Made by a program: the position numbers and the translations under genes. Shown in pieces: positions 55,301 to 63,982 of a DNA stretch of 64,000 nt. The notes beneath the pieces were generated by a model. It searched no databases. It saw only the letters and a list, made by a program, of their open reading frames with translations, and had not been told where the DNA came from. This DNA comes from Endozoicomonas sp. 4G (lineage in GTDB: Bacteria; Pseudomonadota; Gammaproteobacteria; Pseudomonadales; Endozoicomonadaceae). Each line of letters begins with the position of its first letter. Positions within the stretch are counted from its first letter, which is position 1. The stretch lies in assembly GCF_023822025.1 (NCBI RefSeq), contig NZ_CP082909.1, positions 5,500,001-5,564,000 on the forward strand. Reading direction: 5' to 3'.

Positions 55301-58300
55301 CGCGGCGGTGATCACGGGTGATGACAGTGGCAGCGTCACTGAAGACGCCAGCAACACCTTGGTGACCTCAGGCACCCTGACTGTCACCGATGTTGATGGC
55401 GGCGAAGCCAGTTTCACAGCAGAAACCATCACTGGCAGCTACGGTTCACTGACTATTAATGGCAGTGGTAGCTGGAGCTATTCGGCCAGTAACAGCCAGG
55501 CCGATATTCAGACTCTGGGCGATGGTGACGCCCTGACCGAGACCATCACCGTAAAGTCTCTGGATGGCACCACCCGCGATATCGTCATTACCATCAACGG
55601 CACCAACGACGCGGCAGTCATCACTGGCGATGACAGTGGCAGCGTCACTGAGGACGCCGGCAACACCCTGACGACCTCCGGCACCCTGACTGTCACCGAT
55701 GTCGATAGCGGCGAAGCCAGTTTCACCGCAGAGACCATCACCGGCACCTACGGTTCACTGACCATTAATGGCAGTGGTAGCTGGAGCTATTCGGCCAGTA
55801 ACAGCCAGGCCGATATTCAAACTCTGGGCAATGGTGACAGCCTGTCCGAGACCATCACCGTAAAATCTCTGGATGGCACCACCCACAATATCGTTATCAC
55901 CATTAACGGCACCAACGATGCTGCGGTCATCACTGGCGATGATACTGGTAGCGTCACTGAGGACGCCGGCAACACCCTGACGACCTCAGGCACCCTGACT
56001 GTCACCGATGTTGATGGCGGCGAAGCCAGTTTCACCGCAGAGACCATCACTGGCAGCTACGGTTCACTGGCCATCGCCAACAACGGAAGCTGGAACTATT
56101 CGGCCAGTAACAGTCAGGCCGATATTCAGACCTTGGGCAATGGTGACAGCCTGTCCGAGACCATCACCGTAAAGTCTCTGGATGGCACCACCCACAATAT
56201 CGTTATTACCATCAACGGCACCAACGACGCGGCGGTGATCACGGGTGATGACAGTGGCAGCGTCACTGAGGATGCCAGCAACACCTTGGTGACCTCCGGC
56301 ACCCTGACTGTCACTGATGTTGATGGCGGCGAAGCCGGTTTTACCGCGGAGACCATCACCGGCAGCTATGGTTCACTGACCATTAATGGCAGTGGTAGCT
56401 GGAGCTATTCGGCCAATAATAACCATGCTGATATTCAGGCTCTGGGCAATGGTGACAGCTTGACCGAGACCCTGACGGTTCGGTCTCTGGATGGCACTAC
56501 CCACAATATCGTTATTACCATCAACGGCACTAACGACGCGGCAGTCATCACTGGCGATGACAGTGGCAGCGTCACTGAGGATGCTGGCAACACCCTGATG
56601 ACCTCAGGCACCCTGATTGTCACCGATGTTGATGGCGGCGAAGCCAGTTTTACCGCAGAGACCATCACTGGCAGCTACGGTTCACTGACTATTAATGGCA
56701 GTGGTAGCTGGAGCTATTCGGCTAGTAACAACCATGCTGATATTCAGGCCTTAGGGGATGGTGACAGCTTGACCGAGACCATCACAGTAAAGTCCCTGGA
56801 TGGCACCACCCACAATATCGTTATTACCATCAATGGCACCAACGATGCAGCGGTGATCACTGGCGATGACAGTGGCAGCGTCACTGAGGACGTCGGCAAC
56901 ACCTTGATGACCTCCGGCACTCTGAGTATCACCGATGTTGATGGCGGCGAAGCCAGTTTCACCGCAGAGACCATCACCGGCAGCTACGGTTCACTGGCCA
57001 TTAATGGCAGTGGTAGCTGGAGCTATTCGGCCAGTAACAGCCAGGCCGATATTCAGACTCTGGGCGATGGTGACACCCTGACCGAGACCATCACCGTGAA
57101 GTCTCTGGATGGCACCACCCACAATATCGTTATTACTATTAATGGCACCAACGACGGTCCAGCTATTGATGCGGGTACGGCGGACCAGTCTGCAACCGAA
57201 GAACAGGCATTCAGCTACCAATTACCTGCAAACGCTTTTTCCGACATAGACGGTGACAACCTGACTTATTCTGCCACGCTGGATGATGGCAGTCCGTTAC
57301 CCGCATGGCTGTCATTCGATCCATCCAATGGCACTTTTTCCGGGACACCCGATGACCCGGATCTTGGACAAATCACCATCAAAGTGACTGCCAGCGACGG
57401 CGTCCTCAGTGTTTCAGACCAATTCAAGATTAATGTTGTCGGGGTCAACGATGCTCCGGAACTGGTTGGCAGCATTAATAATCAGACTGTGGCGGAAGAA
57501 TCTGCTTTCAGTTACACCATACCCGCCAATGCCTTCTCCGACGCAGAGGGCGACGCACTGACTTACAGTGCCAGCCTGGCCAATGGCAATCCCTTGCCCG
57601 CCTGGCTGACGTTCGATGCCGCAACCCGAACCTTTAGCGGAACACCTGATGATCCTGATGTTGGCAATCTGTCAGTCAGGATTTCCGTTTCGGATGGTTC
57701 AGAGACAACAGATGTTTTGTGGTCAATCGATGTCACAGCTGTCAACGATGCCCCTGAATTATCAAGCAGTCCTCTCATCGAAGGAGTTGAGGCAGCCTAC
57801 AGTTTCTCAGATAACACGGATATCTCAGGTAACGGTAACAACCTGACCCTGAATGGCAATGCCACATTGGGCAGCGGACATAACGGTGGCCAAGCCTTGG
57901 AACTGGATGGTAGCTCCAGTAGTAGTGGTGAGATTTCGGGGCTTAAGATAGGTGGAGCCCTGACCATTTCTGCCTGGGTGAAATACGACAGCTTTAGTCA
58001 AGGCTGGTCCAGGGTAATAGACTTCGGTGATGGCTTTGCTGACAACAATATTCTACTTTCCCGTGTCGGCACAGGTAGTGGTCTCGCCTTTCAAATTTTC
58101 GATGGAGCAGGCTACCCCGCAGACGGAGAGCTTATTATCAGCGACTTCTTTACTGAAGGAGAGTGGGTTCATGTGACCGCCACTGTTGATGATAGCGGGG
58201 CGATGCGGGTCTATAAAGACGGAGAGCTGGCCGGAGAGAATCTCAACGGGGCTTTGATTCCTGAGATTGTCAGATCAAACAACTACGTCGGCAGGAGTCA

Positions 58301-61300
58301 TGGGATCAATGATGCTAGTATGGACGGCTCAATAGGCGATCTTGCTATTTTCAACACTGGCCTCAGTGCTCATCAGGTCAAAGCCGCCTATCAAGCTGAC
58401 TCGGTAGCAAATCTCGTCAGCGATGCCTTCCATGTCATCGAACAGAGTGCCAACGGCACTGTCCTGGGTTCAGTAACGGCAACGGATGTTGATAGTGCCA
58501 GTAACCTACTGACTTACTCATTGACGAACGATGCCGGTGGCCGCTTCGCCATTAACAGTGTAACCGGTGAAATTTCCGTGGCTGACAGCACTCTGCTGGA
58601 TCATGACAGCAACGCTTCGCACACCATTACGGTGCAGGTCAGTGATGGCCAGCTCAGCAGCACCCACAATTACACGGTTTACCTGACAGAATCCACGCTA
58701 TTTTCCGATGAGGACACAAGCTACACCCTGACACTGACCGACCTGAGTAGCAGCGGTCAGGAAGCGGATGCAATGACTCAAATCAAGGTATCCACTTTAC
58801 CGGACGAGGGAAGCCTGAAGCTTAATGGCGTTGTTGTGACAGCAAATCAGGTCATCAGCAAAGCAGATATTGAAGCAGGCCTGCTGGTATTTGAGCCAGA
58901 CAGTGACGAGAACGGTAATAACTACACATCTTTCGGCTTTCAGGTATACGACGGCAGTAGCTATTCTGGTGAGCACACCCGGACATTTGATATTGTCGCG
59001 GTTAATGATGCACCTATTGCACCCGCAGCAGTGGTTGAAAAAATAGATTTTGTCTGGGGTGGCGCGTCCATTACCAACAAGTCTGCTGATTCTTTTAATT
59101 TGCCGAATGGCTTCGAGCTTGGTGATTCTGTCTGGTTGATTAAAACAGGCGGAAGTTACAGCAAAGGGGTCAAAATCCAGATCACCGAGAACCAGAACGG
59201 CACTCTCAACTTCAAAGCAATTGAAGCCAAATACACCGATCTGGCCACCTGGAACAGCCTCAGTAGCGCACAGAAAACGACCTACTTTGAAACAGCGGGT
59301 ACAGCGACATCGGTTGCGACGTCCAACAGCGATATAGGCTATGGCATCAGTGACATAGCCGTGAACGGTGGCAGTGCAGTCTCCGGATTCCTGGATACCG
59401 CTACGGGTAAAAACGTTGATCCTTTATCTGCCGTTGAAAACAGCTCAAATGGCACCGTAGTAGGCTCTGTCAAAGCCACCGACGCAGAGGGTGATAACCT
59501 GGTTTACAGCCTGACTAATGATGCAGGTGGCCGATTTGCTATCAATAGCGCTACCGGAGAAATTACTGTTGCCGACGGCAGTCTTCTGGATTATGAAGCA
59601 TCCAGCACCCACGCCATTGCCGTTCAGGTCAGTGACGGTCAGCTAACGTCACAACAGAACTACACCATTCAGATCAGCGATACCAACGATGCTCCTGAAC
59701 TCTTGGGCAGTCCCCTCATAAGCGGAGTTGAGGCCGCTTACAGTTTCTCAGATAACACGGACATTTCAGGCAATGGTAACAACCTGACCCTCAGTGGCAG
59801 TGCCACATTGGGCAGCGGACATAACGGTGGCCAGGCCTTTGAAATGGATGGTAGCTCCGGCAGTGGCGAAATTTCAGGGCTTAAGTTGGGTGGAGCCATG
59901 ACCATTTCTGCCTGGGTGAAATACGATAGCCTGAGCCAGAACTGGTCGAGGATAGTGGACTTCGGTGATGGTTCTGCCAACAACAACATTCTCCTTGCCC
60001 ATATTGGCACCGGTAATGCACTGGCGTTTGAAATCTTTGATGGAGGCTCCAAGGTCGGGCAGCTCCATATTAACAACTTCTTTACCGCGGGCGAGTGGCT
60101 TCATGTGACCGCTACTGTTGATGATAATGGGGTAATGCGGGTCTATAAAAACGGTGAGCTGGCCGGGGAGAATCTCAACGGAGCTGCACCTCCGGAGATT
60201 GTCAGATCAGGCAACTATATCGGAAAAAGTCACTGGAATGATGGTCATCTGGACGGTTCCATAGGTGAACTTGCTATTTTCAACACTGGCCTGGGTGCTC
60301 ATCAGGTCAAAGCCCTCTATGAAGCTGACTCGGTAGAAAATCTCGTCAGCGATGCCTTCCATGTCGTCGAACAGACTGCCAACGGCATTGTTCTGGGTTC
60401 AGTAGCGGCAACGGATGTTGATAATGCCAGTAACCAACTCACTTACTCATTGATTAACGACGCTGGTGGCCGCTTCACCATTAACAGTGCAACCGGTGAG
60501 ATTTCAGTGGCTGACAGCACACTGTTGGATCATGACAGCAACGCATCTCACACCATTAGGGTGCAGGTGAGTGATGGCCAGCTCAGCAGTACTCGCGATT
60601 ATACGGTTTATGTCAACAGCAGCACGCTGTCTGCCAATGAGGATACCAGCTATGCCCTCACTCTGACCGATCTGAGTCACAGCGCTCAGGAAGCGGCTGA
60701 CATGACCCAGATCAAGGTATCAACCTTACCTGATGAGGGAAGCCTGAAGCTGAATGGCGTTGCTGTGACGCAAGATCAGGTCATCAGCAAAGCGGATATT
60801 GAAGCAGGTCTTCTGGTCTTTGAACCAGACAGTAACGAAGCCGGTGATGACTACACTTCTATCGGCTTTAAAATACACGACGGTAATAGTTATTCTGGTG
60901 AGTATACCCGGACATTTGATGTGGCAGCGGTGGCGGACAGCGTCACTATGAATAATATCAGCTCTGAAGTATTGAATAGTACTTTTGATGGCAACAATGC
61001 TGACGGCTGGCAACGAAGCAACCCTTATGGCATCAATTATTCATTGGTTAAGAACAATCAGCTGCATAATTATCATTTAACTGAGAGCTATAGAAACATC
61101 GACACCAGTGACAGCTCAGTACAGACTTACGAATTAACATTTACTCTGAATCATATGAGGAATCTTCATCATACTACTAATATCTGGGTGAAATGGAATG
61201 GACAGACAGTCGCAACCTATTCAGAAGCTCCTGGTTCAGGTACCCATACATCAACCAAAACCATCCTGTTAAATGCTACCGGTAATCCCAGTACAGAGCT

Positions 61301-63008
61301 CCGATTCGACGAAAGCTCCAACGAATTCACTGCGGACAATATCCGAATCACCAAAGTGCGTGCTACGGATGAGGATACCGCTTTCAATCTGCCGGATCTC
61401 GGCATTACCCAGGTCGACACCGACGGTTCTGAAACGCTGACCGTTTCTGCCAATGGCGTACCTGCCGGAGCAGTCCTCACTGATGGCAGCCACTCGATAA
61501 CAGCAGATGGCACCGCTGTCGATATTTCCGGCTGGGACTTCGCTAACCTGCAGATAACACCACCGGCAGACAGCACAGATACCATGAATCTGACGTTCAC
61601 AGCCACCACGACAGAAAGTAACGGTGACAGTTCATCAGTCAGTGAGAGCTTGTCCATCAGGGTCAACTCGGTAGACGACAAGCCGGTATCATCAGACAAC
61701 AGTCTTTTATTAAAACAGACGGACAGTTACACCTTCAGTGCAGAAGATTTCAGCTTCACCGACGTTGATGCCGGTGACAGCCTGCAATCCGTTACTATCA
61801 CCACTCTGCCCGCTTCCGGATCTTTAACGTTGAATGGTGCAGCGGTGACGGCTAATCAGGTCATCACCGCAGCAGACCTTGGCAATCTGACCTATACAGC
61901 CCCAGCGACTAATCCGGATGTTGGCACCAGCTTTGGCTTTACGGTGAGCGATGGCAGTCTTTCCAGTGACCCACAGACGTTCACTCTAAATGTGAGAGGC
62001 GCCTACTCTCAAAACCTTCTGACCAATAGCAGTGGCCAGAATGGCACCTCGGACTGGAACATTATTGAAAACGGTGGTGACGGCTGGGCTTCAACACATA
62101 TCAGTCATGATGGCGACGGTAAGGGATGGGTTACCTCCCACGAATGGGCTAAAAAGTCACAAACGATAGACCTTGTGGCCAAAGGCTTCACCGAACAGTA
62201 TCTTGACTCCGCTCCTGACATCGGTGTCAGTGACTGGTTTAAAGATACCCACCTTGATGATGATTATTACCTGAAAGTTGAGCTGCGAGACGCCAGCAAT
62301 AATGTCATTACCTCTTACAATTCCGGGACACTGACTGCAAGCGACAACTGGCAGGAAGCTGCCAGCACGTTCAGTAATTATGGTGCCGGTGTCCGTTATA
62401 TTTATTTTGAACACGGTGGTAGAGACCAGGAAGGCTGGGCTGGCAACTACGGGGCTGTCATTGATGACTCGAAAGTGTTTTTAAAGGTTGGCGATGTTGA
62501 TCTCGTGGGTACCCATTCCGGAGAAATTATCGATGGTACAGCCCAGTCCGACACGATCAAAGGTGAAGGCGGTGCCGACACCCTTATCGGTGATGCCGGG
62601 GACGACCTGATCTTTGGTGGTGCGGGTGAGGATATCATCACAGGCGGAGTAGGCGATGACACTCTCACCGGTGGTGATGACAGCGACACCTTTGTCTGGC
62701 TCTCGTCTGACCTGGGGTCAGTGGCGACGCCTGCCCAGGATATCATCAAGGACTTTAACACAGGCTCCGGCGGGGACATTATCGATCTGAGTGATGTTCT
62801 GGTGGATGATTCAATTTCTCTGGATCAATACCTGAACCTGAATTTCAGTAACGGCGACACCACTATCGAAGTGATGCCGGGCGCTGACGGCAGTGTGACC
62901 CAGAAGATCAAGCTGGAAGGCGTTGATCTCTCAAACTACGGGGGAGGCGGCACCGAGGCGCAAATCCTGAACAACCTGCTCAACGACGGCAACCTTCAAA
63001 TCGACTGA
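49383..63008 (+). CDS. Giant LapA-type adhesin with VCBS repeats, LamG and FBA-like domains
   Basis: Product of 4,541 aa. Order: a LapA-type retention module (1-80, GHVQDTDGDVFAIAPDGSKR); an acidic linker; cadherin/Ig-like repeats (about 200-835); 17 VCBS-type 103-aa repeats (836-2587); two dystroglycan-cadherin-like domains; LamG-like domains (about 2795-3005 and 3440-3650) with cadherin-like modules between; a galactose-binding-like module (about 3857-3993); an F-box-associated-like domain (about 4208-4370); RTX GGxGxD repeats (about 4376-4438); and a type I secretion C terminus. AAGGGG precedes the start. No LapG-type TAAG/PAAG site is visible in the first 230 residues. It probably remains attached to the cell surface and binds host glycans and matrix. 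Confidence 0.94.
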   Translation: MNSNSDGSRPVIGHVQDTDGDVFAIAPDGSKRILKEGDPLYLNERVVSESSGPVSILLVNSEVIQLEGQSQLVMLENMLQTASPSDAKLSSEIEEILDANADRAGSAEIPPIKVNPVDVAELSSSEEPDSSSQDPGPEVSNGFSSEVVVVEREATELEEQSKTKPLSESSEEIEQPLKSIEPLPVSERYHEVLTASVPVNYAPTAQNMVMGSSESATELEGKLQAYDANSGEALKFSLVTAPDSGQLILNDDGSFRFLPGSDFDYLAAGEQSVVTFVFQAKDSRGASSRASVDITITGESDVGDAPETAEPVLAELVQSDGETTIDLLSQAFDKDPSETLSVTQLRLTEGNEAGVSIGLDGSSLSVDPEAYKYLAAGETETLTYEYRVTNSRGESVLESVTITLSGDNDQPQVREAVIQTFDKNSDDFNVDLLAGAFDLDASDSLKAVSLKITAGDPSGITIADDDNSLAVDASAYEHLAAGESEVIEYSYEIEDGQGGVVSQSASITIEGSNDNPEDIDLSGTRIDENQDGAVVGTLSTTDKDLSDTHTYTVDDHRFEVVDGDLKLKEGIALDHETDESVDVKVTTTDVDGAAYSESFTLEVNDINEAPVVGNVDLIISVNDAPVSAGTLVTSDEDTPYIFSTSDFAFTDPDAGQTLQSIKITQLPLAGALLFNGSAVTAGMEVTKSELLAGRLKFEPTQNEHGNLYASFEFQVSDGQLFSSSATFDFSITSVNDDPTVSSAIAKNVVEDSASVNIDLLESAADVDVGDNLSVTQITLSSGDDSGITINGNILTIDPGAYDYLPDGVTETIVYSYDIEDGNGGSVAQTATLVITGTNDTAQITGLDTVTVAEDSHASTLTTSGSLTVIDADQGEASFTAETITGSYGSLTINASGSWSYSASNSQADIQALGNGDSLTETLTVRSLDGTTHNIVININGTNDVAVITGDDTGSVTEDVGNTLMTSGTLSVTDVDGGEASFTAETITGSYGSLAIANNGSWNYSASNSQADIQTLGNGDSLSETITVKSLDGTTHNIVITINGTNDVAVITGDDSGSVTEDAGNTLMTSGTLSVTDVDGGEASFTAETITGSYGSLTIANNGSWNYSANNSQADIQALGNGDSLTETLTVRSLDGTTHNIVITINGTNDAAVITGDDSGSVTEDAGNTLMTSGTLSVTDVDGGEASFTAETITGSYGSLSINASGSWSYSASNNQADIQALGDGDTLTETLTVKSLDGTTHNIVITINGTNDAAVITGDDSGSVTEDAGNILMTSGTLSVTDVDGGEASFTAETITGSYGSLTINGSGSWSYSANNNQADIQALGDGDTLTETVTVKSLDGTTHNIVITINGTNDAAVITGDDSGSVTEDASNTLVTSGTLSVTDVDGGEAGFTAETITGSYGSLTIANNGSWNYSANNSQADIQALGNGDSLTETLTVRSLDGTTHNIVITINGTNDAAVITGDDSGSVTEDAGNTLMTSGTLSVTDVDGGEASFTAETITGSYGSLTINGSGSWSYSASNNHADIQALGDGDSLTETITVKSLDGTTHNIVITINGTNDAAVITGDDSGSVTEDAGNTLMTSGTLSVTDVDGGEASFTAETITGSYGSLIIDASGSWSYSASNSQADIKALGNGDSLTETITVKSLDGTTHNIVITINGTNDVAVITGDDSGSVTEDAGNTLMTSGTLSVTDVDGGEASFTAETITGSYGSLTINGSGSWSYSANNNRADIQALGDGDTLTETVTVKSLDGTTHNIVITINGTNDAAVITGDDSGSVTEDASNTLVTSGTLSVTDADGGEASFTAETITGSYGSLTINTSGSWSYSASNSQADIQALGNGDSLTETITVKTLDGTTHNIVITVNGTNDAAVITGDDSGSVTEDAGNTLMTSGTLSVTDVDGGEAGFTAETITGSYGSLIIDASGSWSYSASNNHADIQALGDGDSLSETITVKSLDGTTHNIVITINGTNDAAVITGDDSGSVTEDASNTLVTSGTLTVTDVDGGEASFTAETITGSYGSLTINGSGSWSYSASNSQADIQTLGDGDALTETITVKSLDGTTRDIVITINGTNDAAVITGDDSGSVTEDAGNTLTTSGTLTVTDVDSGEASFTAETITGTYGSLTINGSGSWSYSASNSQADIQTLGNGDSLSETITVKSLDGTTHNIVITINGTNDAAVITGDDTGSVTEDAGNTLTTSGTLTVTDVDGGEASFTAETITGSYGSLAIANNGSWNYSASNSQADIQTLGNGDSLSETITVKSLDGTTHNIVITINGTNDAAVITGDDSGSVTEDASNTLVTSGTLTVTDVDGGEAGFTAETITGSYGSLTINGSGSWSYSANNNHADIQALGNGDSLTETLTVRSLDGTTHNIVITINGTNDAAVITGDDSGSVTEDAGNTLMTSGTLIVTDVDGGEASFTAETITGSYGSLTINGSGSWSYSASNNHADIQALGDGDSLTETITVKSLDGTTHNIVITINGTNDAAVITGDDSGSVTEDVGNTLMTSGTLSITDVDGGEASFTAETITGSYGSLAINGSGSWSYSASNSQADIQTLGDGDTLTETITVKSLDGTTHNIVITINGTNDGPAIDAGTADQSATEEQAFSYQLPANAFSDIDGDNLTYSATLDDGSPLPAWLSFDPSNGTFSGTPDDPDLGQITIKVTASDGVLSVSDQFKINVVGVNDAPELVGSINNQTVAEESAFSYTIPANAFSDAEGDALTYSASLANGNPLPAWLTFDAATRTFSGTPDDPDVGNLSVRISVSDGSETTDVLWSIDVTAVNDAPELSSSPLIEGVEAAYSFSDNTDISGNGNNLTLNGNATLGSGHNGGQALELDGSSSSSGEISGLKIGGALTISAWVKYDSFSQGWSRVIDFGDGFADNNILLSRVGTGSGLAFQIFDGAGYPADGELIISDFFTEGEWVHVTATVDDSGAMRVYKDGELAGENLNGALIPEIVRSNNYVGRSHGINDASMDGSIGDLAIFNTGLSAHQVKAAYQADSVANLVSDAFHVIEQSANGTVLGSVTATDVDSASNLLTYSLTNDAGGRFAINSVTGEISVADSTLLDHDSNASHTITVQVSDGQLSSTHNYTVYLTESTLFSDEDTSYTLTLTDLSSSGQEADAMTQIKVSTLPDEGSLKLNGVVVTANQVISKADIEAGLLVFEPDSDENGNNYTSFGFQVYDGSSYSGEHTRTFDIVAVNDAPIAPAAVVEKIDFVWGGASITNKSADSFNLPNGFELGDSVWLIKTGGSYSKGVKIQITENQNGTLNFKAIEAKYTDLATWNSLSSAQKTTYFETAGTATSVATSNSDIGYGISDIAVNGGSAVSGFLDTATGKNVDPLSAVENSSNGTVVGSVKATDAEGDNLVYSLTNDAGGRFAINSATGEITVADGSLLDYEASSTHAIAVQVSDGQLTSQQNYTIQISDTNDAPELLGSPLISGVEAAYSFSDNTDISGNGNNLTLSGSATLGSGHNGGQAFEMDGSSGSGEISGLKLGGAMTISAWVKYDSLSQNWSRIVDFGDGSANNNILLAHIGTGNALAFEIFDGGSKVGQLHINNFFTAGEWLHVTATVDDNGVMRVYKNGELAGENLNGAAPPEIVRSGNYIGKSHWNDGHLDGSIGELAIFNTGLGAHQVKALYEADSVENLVSDAFHVVEQTANGIVLGSVAATDVDNASNQLTYSLINDAGGRFTINSATGEISVADSTLLDHDSNASHTIRVQVSDGQLSSTRDYTVYVNSSTLSANEDTSYALTLTDLSHSAQEAADMTQIKVSTLPDEGSLKLNGVAVTQDQVISKADIEAGLLVFEPDSNEAGDDYTSIGFKIHDGNSYSGEYTRTFDVAAVADSVTMNNISSEVLNSTFDGNNADGWQRSNPYGINYSLVKNNQLHNYHLTESYRNIDTSDSSVQTYELTFTLNHMRNLHHTTNIWVKWNGQTVATYSEAPGSGTHTSTKTILLNATGNPSTELRFDESSNEFTADNIRITKVRATDEDTAFNLPDLGITQVDTDGSETLTVSANGVPAGAVLTDGSHSITADGTAVDISGWDFANLQITPPADSTDTMNLTFTATTTESNGDSSSVSESLSIRVNSVDDKPVSSDNSLLLKQTDSYTFSAEDFSFTDVDAGDSLQSVTITTLPASGSLTLNGAAVTANQVITAADLGNLTYTAPATNPDVGTSFGFTVSDGSLSSDPQTFTLNVRGAYSQNLLTNSSGQNGTSDWNIIENGGDGWASTHISHDGDGKGWVTSHEWAKKSQTIDLVAKGFTEQYLDSAPDIGVSDWFKDTHLDDDYYLKVELRDASNNVITSYNSGTLTASDNWQEAASTFSNYGAGVRYIYFEHGGRDQEGWAGNYGAVIDDSKVFLKVGDVDLVGTHSGEIIDGTAQSDTIKGEGGADTLIGDAGDDLIFGGAGEDIITGGVGDDTLTGGDDSDTFVWLSSDLGSVATPAQDIIKDFNTGSGGDIIDLSDVLVDDSISLDQYLNLNFSNGDTTIEVMPGADGSVTQKIKLEGVDLSNYGGGGTEAQILNNLLNDGNLQID
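51888..57143 (+). repeat. Seventeen 309-bp VCBS-type repeats
   Basis: From the first GTND codon at 51888 to the last at 57144 the sequence is 17 units of 309 bp, the first longer by one codon. Units carry TGSVTEDAGNTLMTSGTL, DVDGGEASFTAETITGSYGS and SLDGTTHNIVITINGTND. They differ at a handful of bases and at a few switch positions (ANNGSWN versus NGSGSWS versus NASGSWS). Such near identity implies recent amplification and ongoing gene conversion. Confidence 0.95.
62004..62493 (+). other. FBA-like glycan-binding domain within the adhesin
   Basis: Residues about 4208-4370 follow the F-box-associated domain of FBXO2/FBXO6 and fish NCCRP-1 in order: NLLTNSSGQNG, NGGDGW, KKSQTIDLVAKGF..YLDS, VSDWF, YYLKVELRDASN, TFSNYGAGVRYIYFEHGGRDQEGW and YGAVIDDSKV. 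In FBXO2 this fold binds N-glycan chitobiose, and the contact Trp is kept while neighbouring Tyr and Lys are replaced. Confidence 0.8.
62517..62694 (+). other. RTX calcium-binding repeats of the adhesin
   Basis: About six nonapeptide-type units (GEGGADTLIGD, AGDDLIFGGAGED, GVGDDTLTGGDDSDTF) just before the C-terminal type I secretion region. They fold on Ca2+ outside the cell. Confidence 0.9.
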
Positions 63009-63016
63009 CCCGACAG

Positions 63017-63982
63017 TCATTCGATTAAAGTTTCCCCATCCAGATCTGTGCGGTTCAGAGTCCAGGCACCAACGTCAGAATCGCGAATCATAGCACCAAT
63101 AAAAGAGCTTTGATTAAACCGGGCATGACTGAACTCGGCCTGATCAATGGTAATGTGATCCAAACGACAGTGGTTAAATGATGGGCTTTCTTCCAGGCTG
63201 TAACACTCCCTGAACTGACCCTGATCAAAAATCACCTTGTTGAACTCGGTGCCTTCCATTAAAGCTGAATCCATCTCGACCCGGGTAAAATGACTGTTCG
63301 AGATCCGGGTCCGAACCAGCTGGGGAATATTGAATTCGCAATCTGTCATAACCACCTTGTTCAGAGTGCTACCTGAAAACACCGGCCCTTCCTGAAAACT
63401 GTCGCAGCCCCTGAACTGACACTCTTCCATCAACACATTATTGAAGTGAGTGCTGGTCAGTGTGCAATCCCTGAATTCCATATTCCTGAGCTGGGAACCG
63501 GTAAAGTTGGCATCATCCAAAAAGCCCTGAACCATCTGGCTGTTATGCATTTTTAAGCCCATGCATGAACTGTTATGAAAACTTTGAGCACCCATATTGC
63601 AGCTATCAATCACCGCATTATCCAGACAACTCTGGTCAAAATTAACAGCAAACAAATTGCAATCCACCAGACGGGCGTCATCCAGCCGACAATGCCTCAG
63701 GTCCGCACCTTCCAGAGAGGAATCTTCGAAGATAGCACCCTTCAGATCAGCACCTCTGAAATCAGCCCCTGATAAATCACAGCCTTTAAATCGGGCTCCC
63801 CGCAACCGAGCCTTTCTGAAGTTGCTGCCTTTCAGGTCCGTTTGGTTAAAACAAACCCTTTCAAGATCTCTGCCTTTCAGCATTGCACCTTTCAGTACCC
63901 ATCTGGAAGGCAGGTTCATTCCGGGATGTAAAAGATCAAGACGTTCGCTGGTCAAATCATCAGGTGCCGAAGTGCTGGTCAC
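63017..63982 (-). CDS. Pentapeptide-repeat protein
   Basis: Product of 321 aa from GTG 63982, but the frame stays open to the window edge, so the true start may lie outside and the gene may be 5' partial. From about residue 30 it is a continuous array of A(D/N)LxG-type pentapeptides (LKGSNFRKARLRGARFKGCDLSGADF and similar), predicted to form a right-handed quadrilateral beta-helix. Role unknown: some members mimic DNA and inhibit gyrase, others are scaffolds or secreted. It is convergent with the adhesin, with an 8-bp gap. Confidence 0.85.
   Translation of the reverse strand: MTSTSAPDDLTSERLDLLHPGMNLPSRWVLKGAMLKGRDLERVCFNQTDLKGSNFRKARLRGARFKGCDLSGADFRGADLKGAIFEDSSLEGADLRHCRLDDARLVDCNLFAVNFDQSCLDNAVIDSCNMGAQSFHNSSCMGLKMHNSQMVQGFLDDANFTGSQLRNMEFRDCTLTSTHFNNVLMEECQFRGCDSFQEGPVFSGSTLNKVVMTDCEFNIPQLVRTRISNSHFTRVEMDSALMEGTEFNKVIFDQGQFRECYSLEESPSFNHCRLDHITIDQAEFSHARFNQSSFIGAMIRDSDVGAWTLNRTDLDGETLIE

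Noticed and set aside
52109-57221. Sixteen similar minus-strand frames, one per VCBS repeat, plus one more frame at the end of the array
   Set aside because: The sixteen recur at the repeat period and reflect codon composition of the adhesin; all lack ribosome-binding sites.
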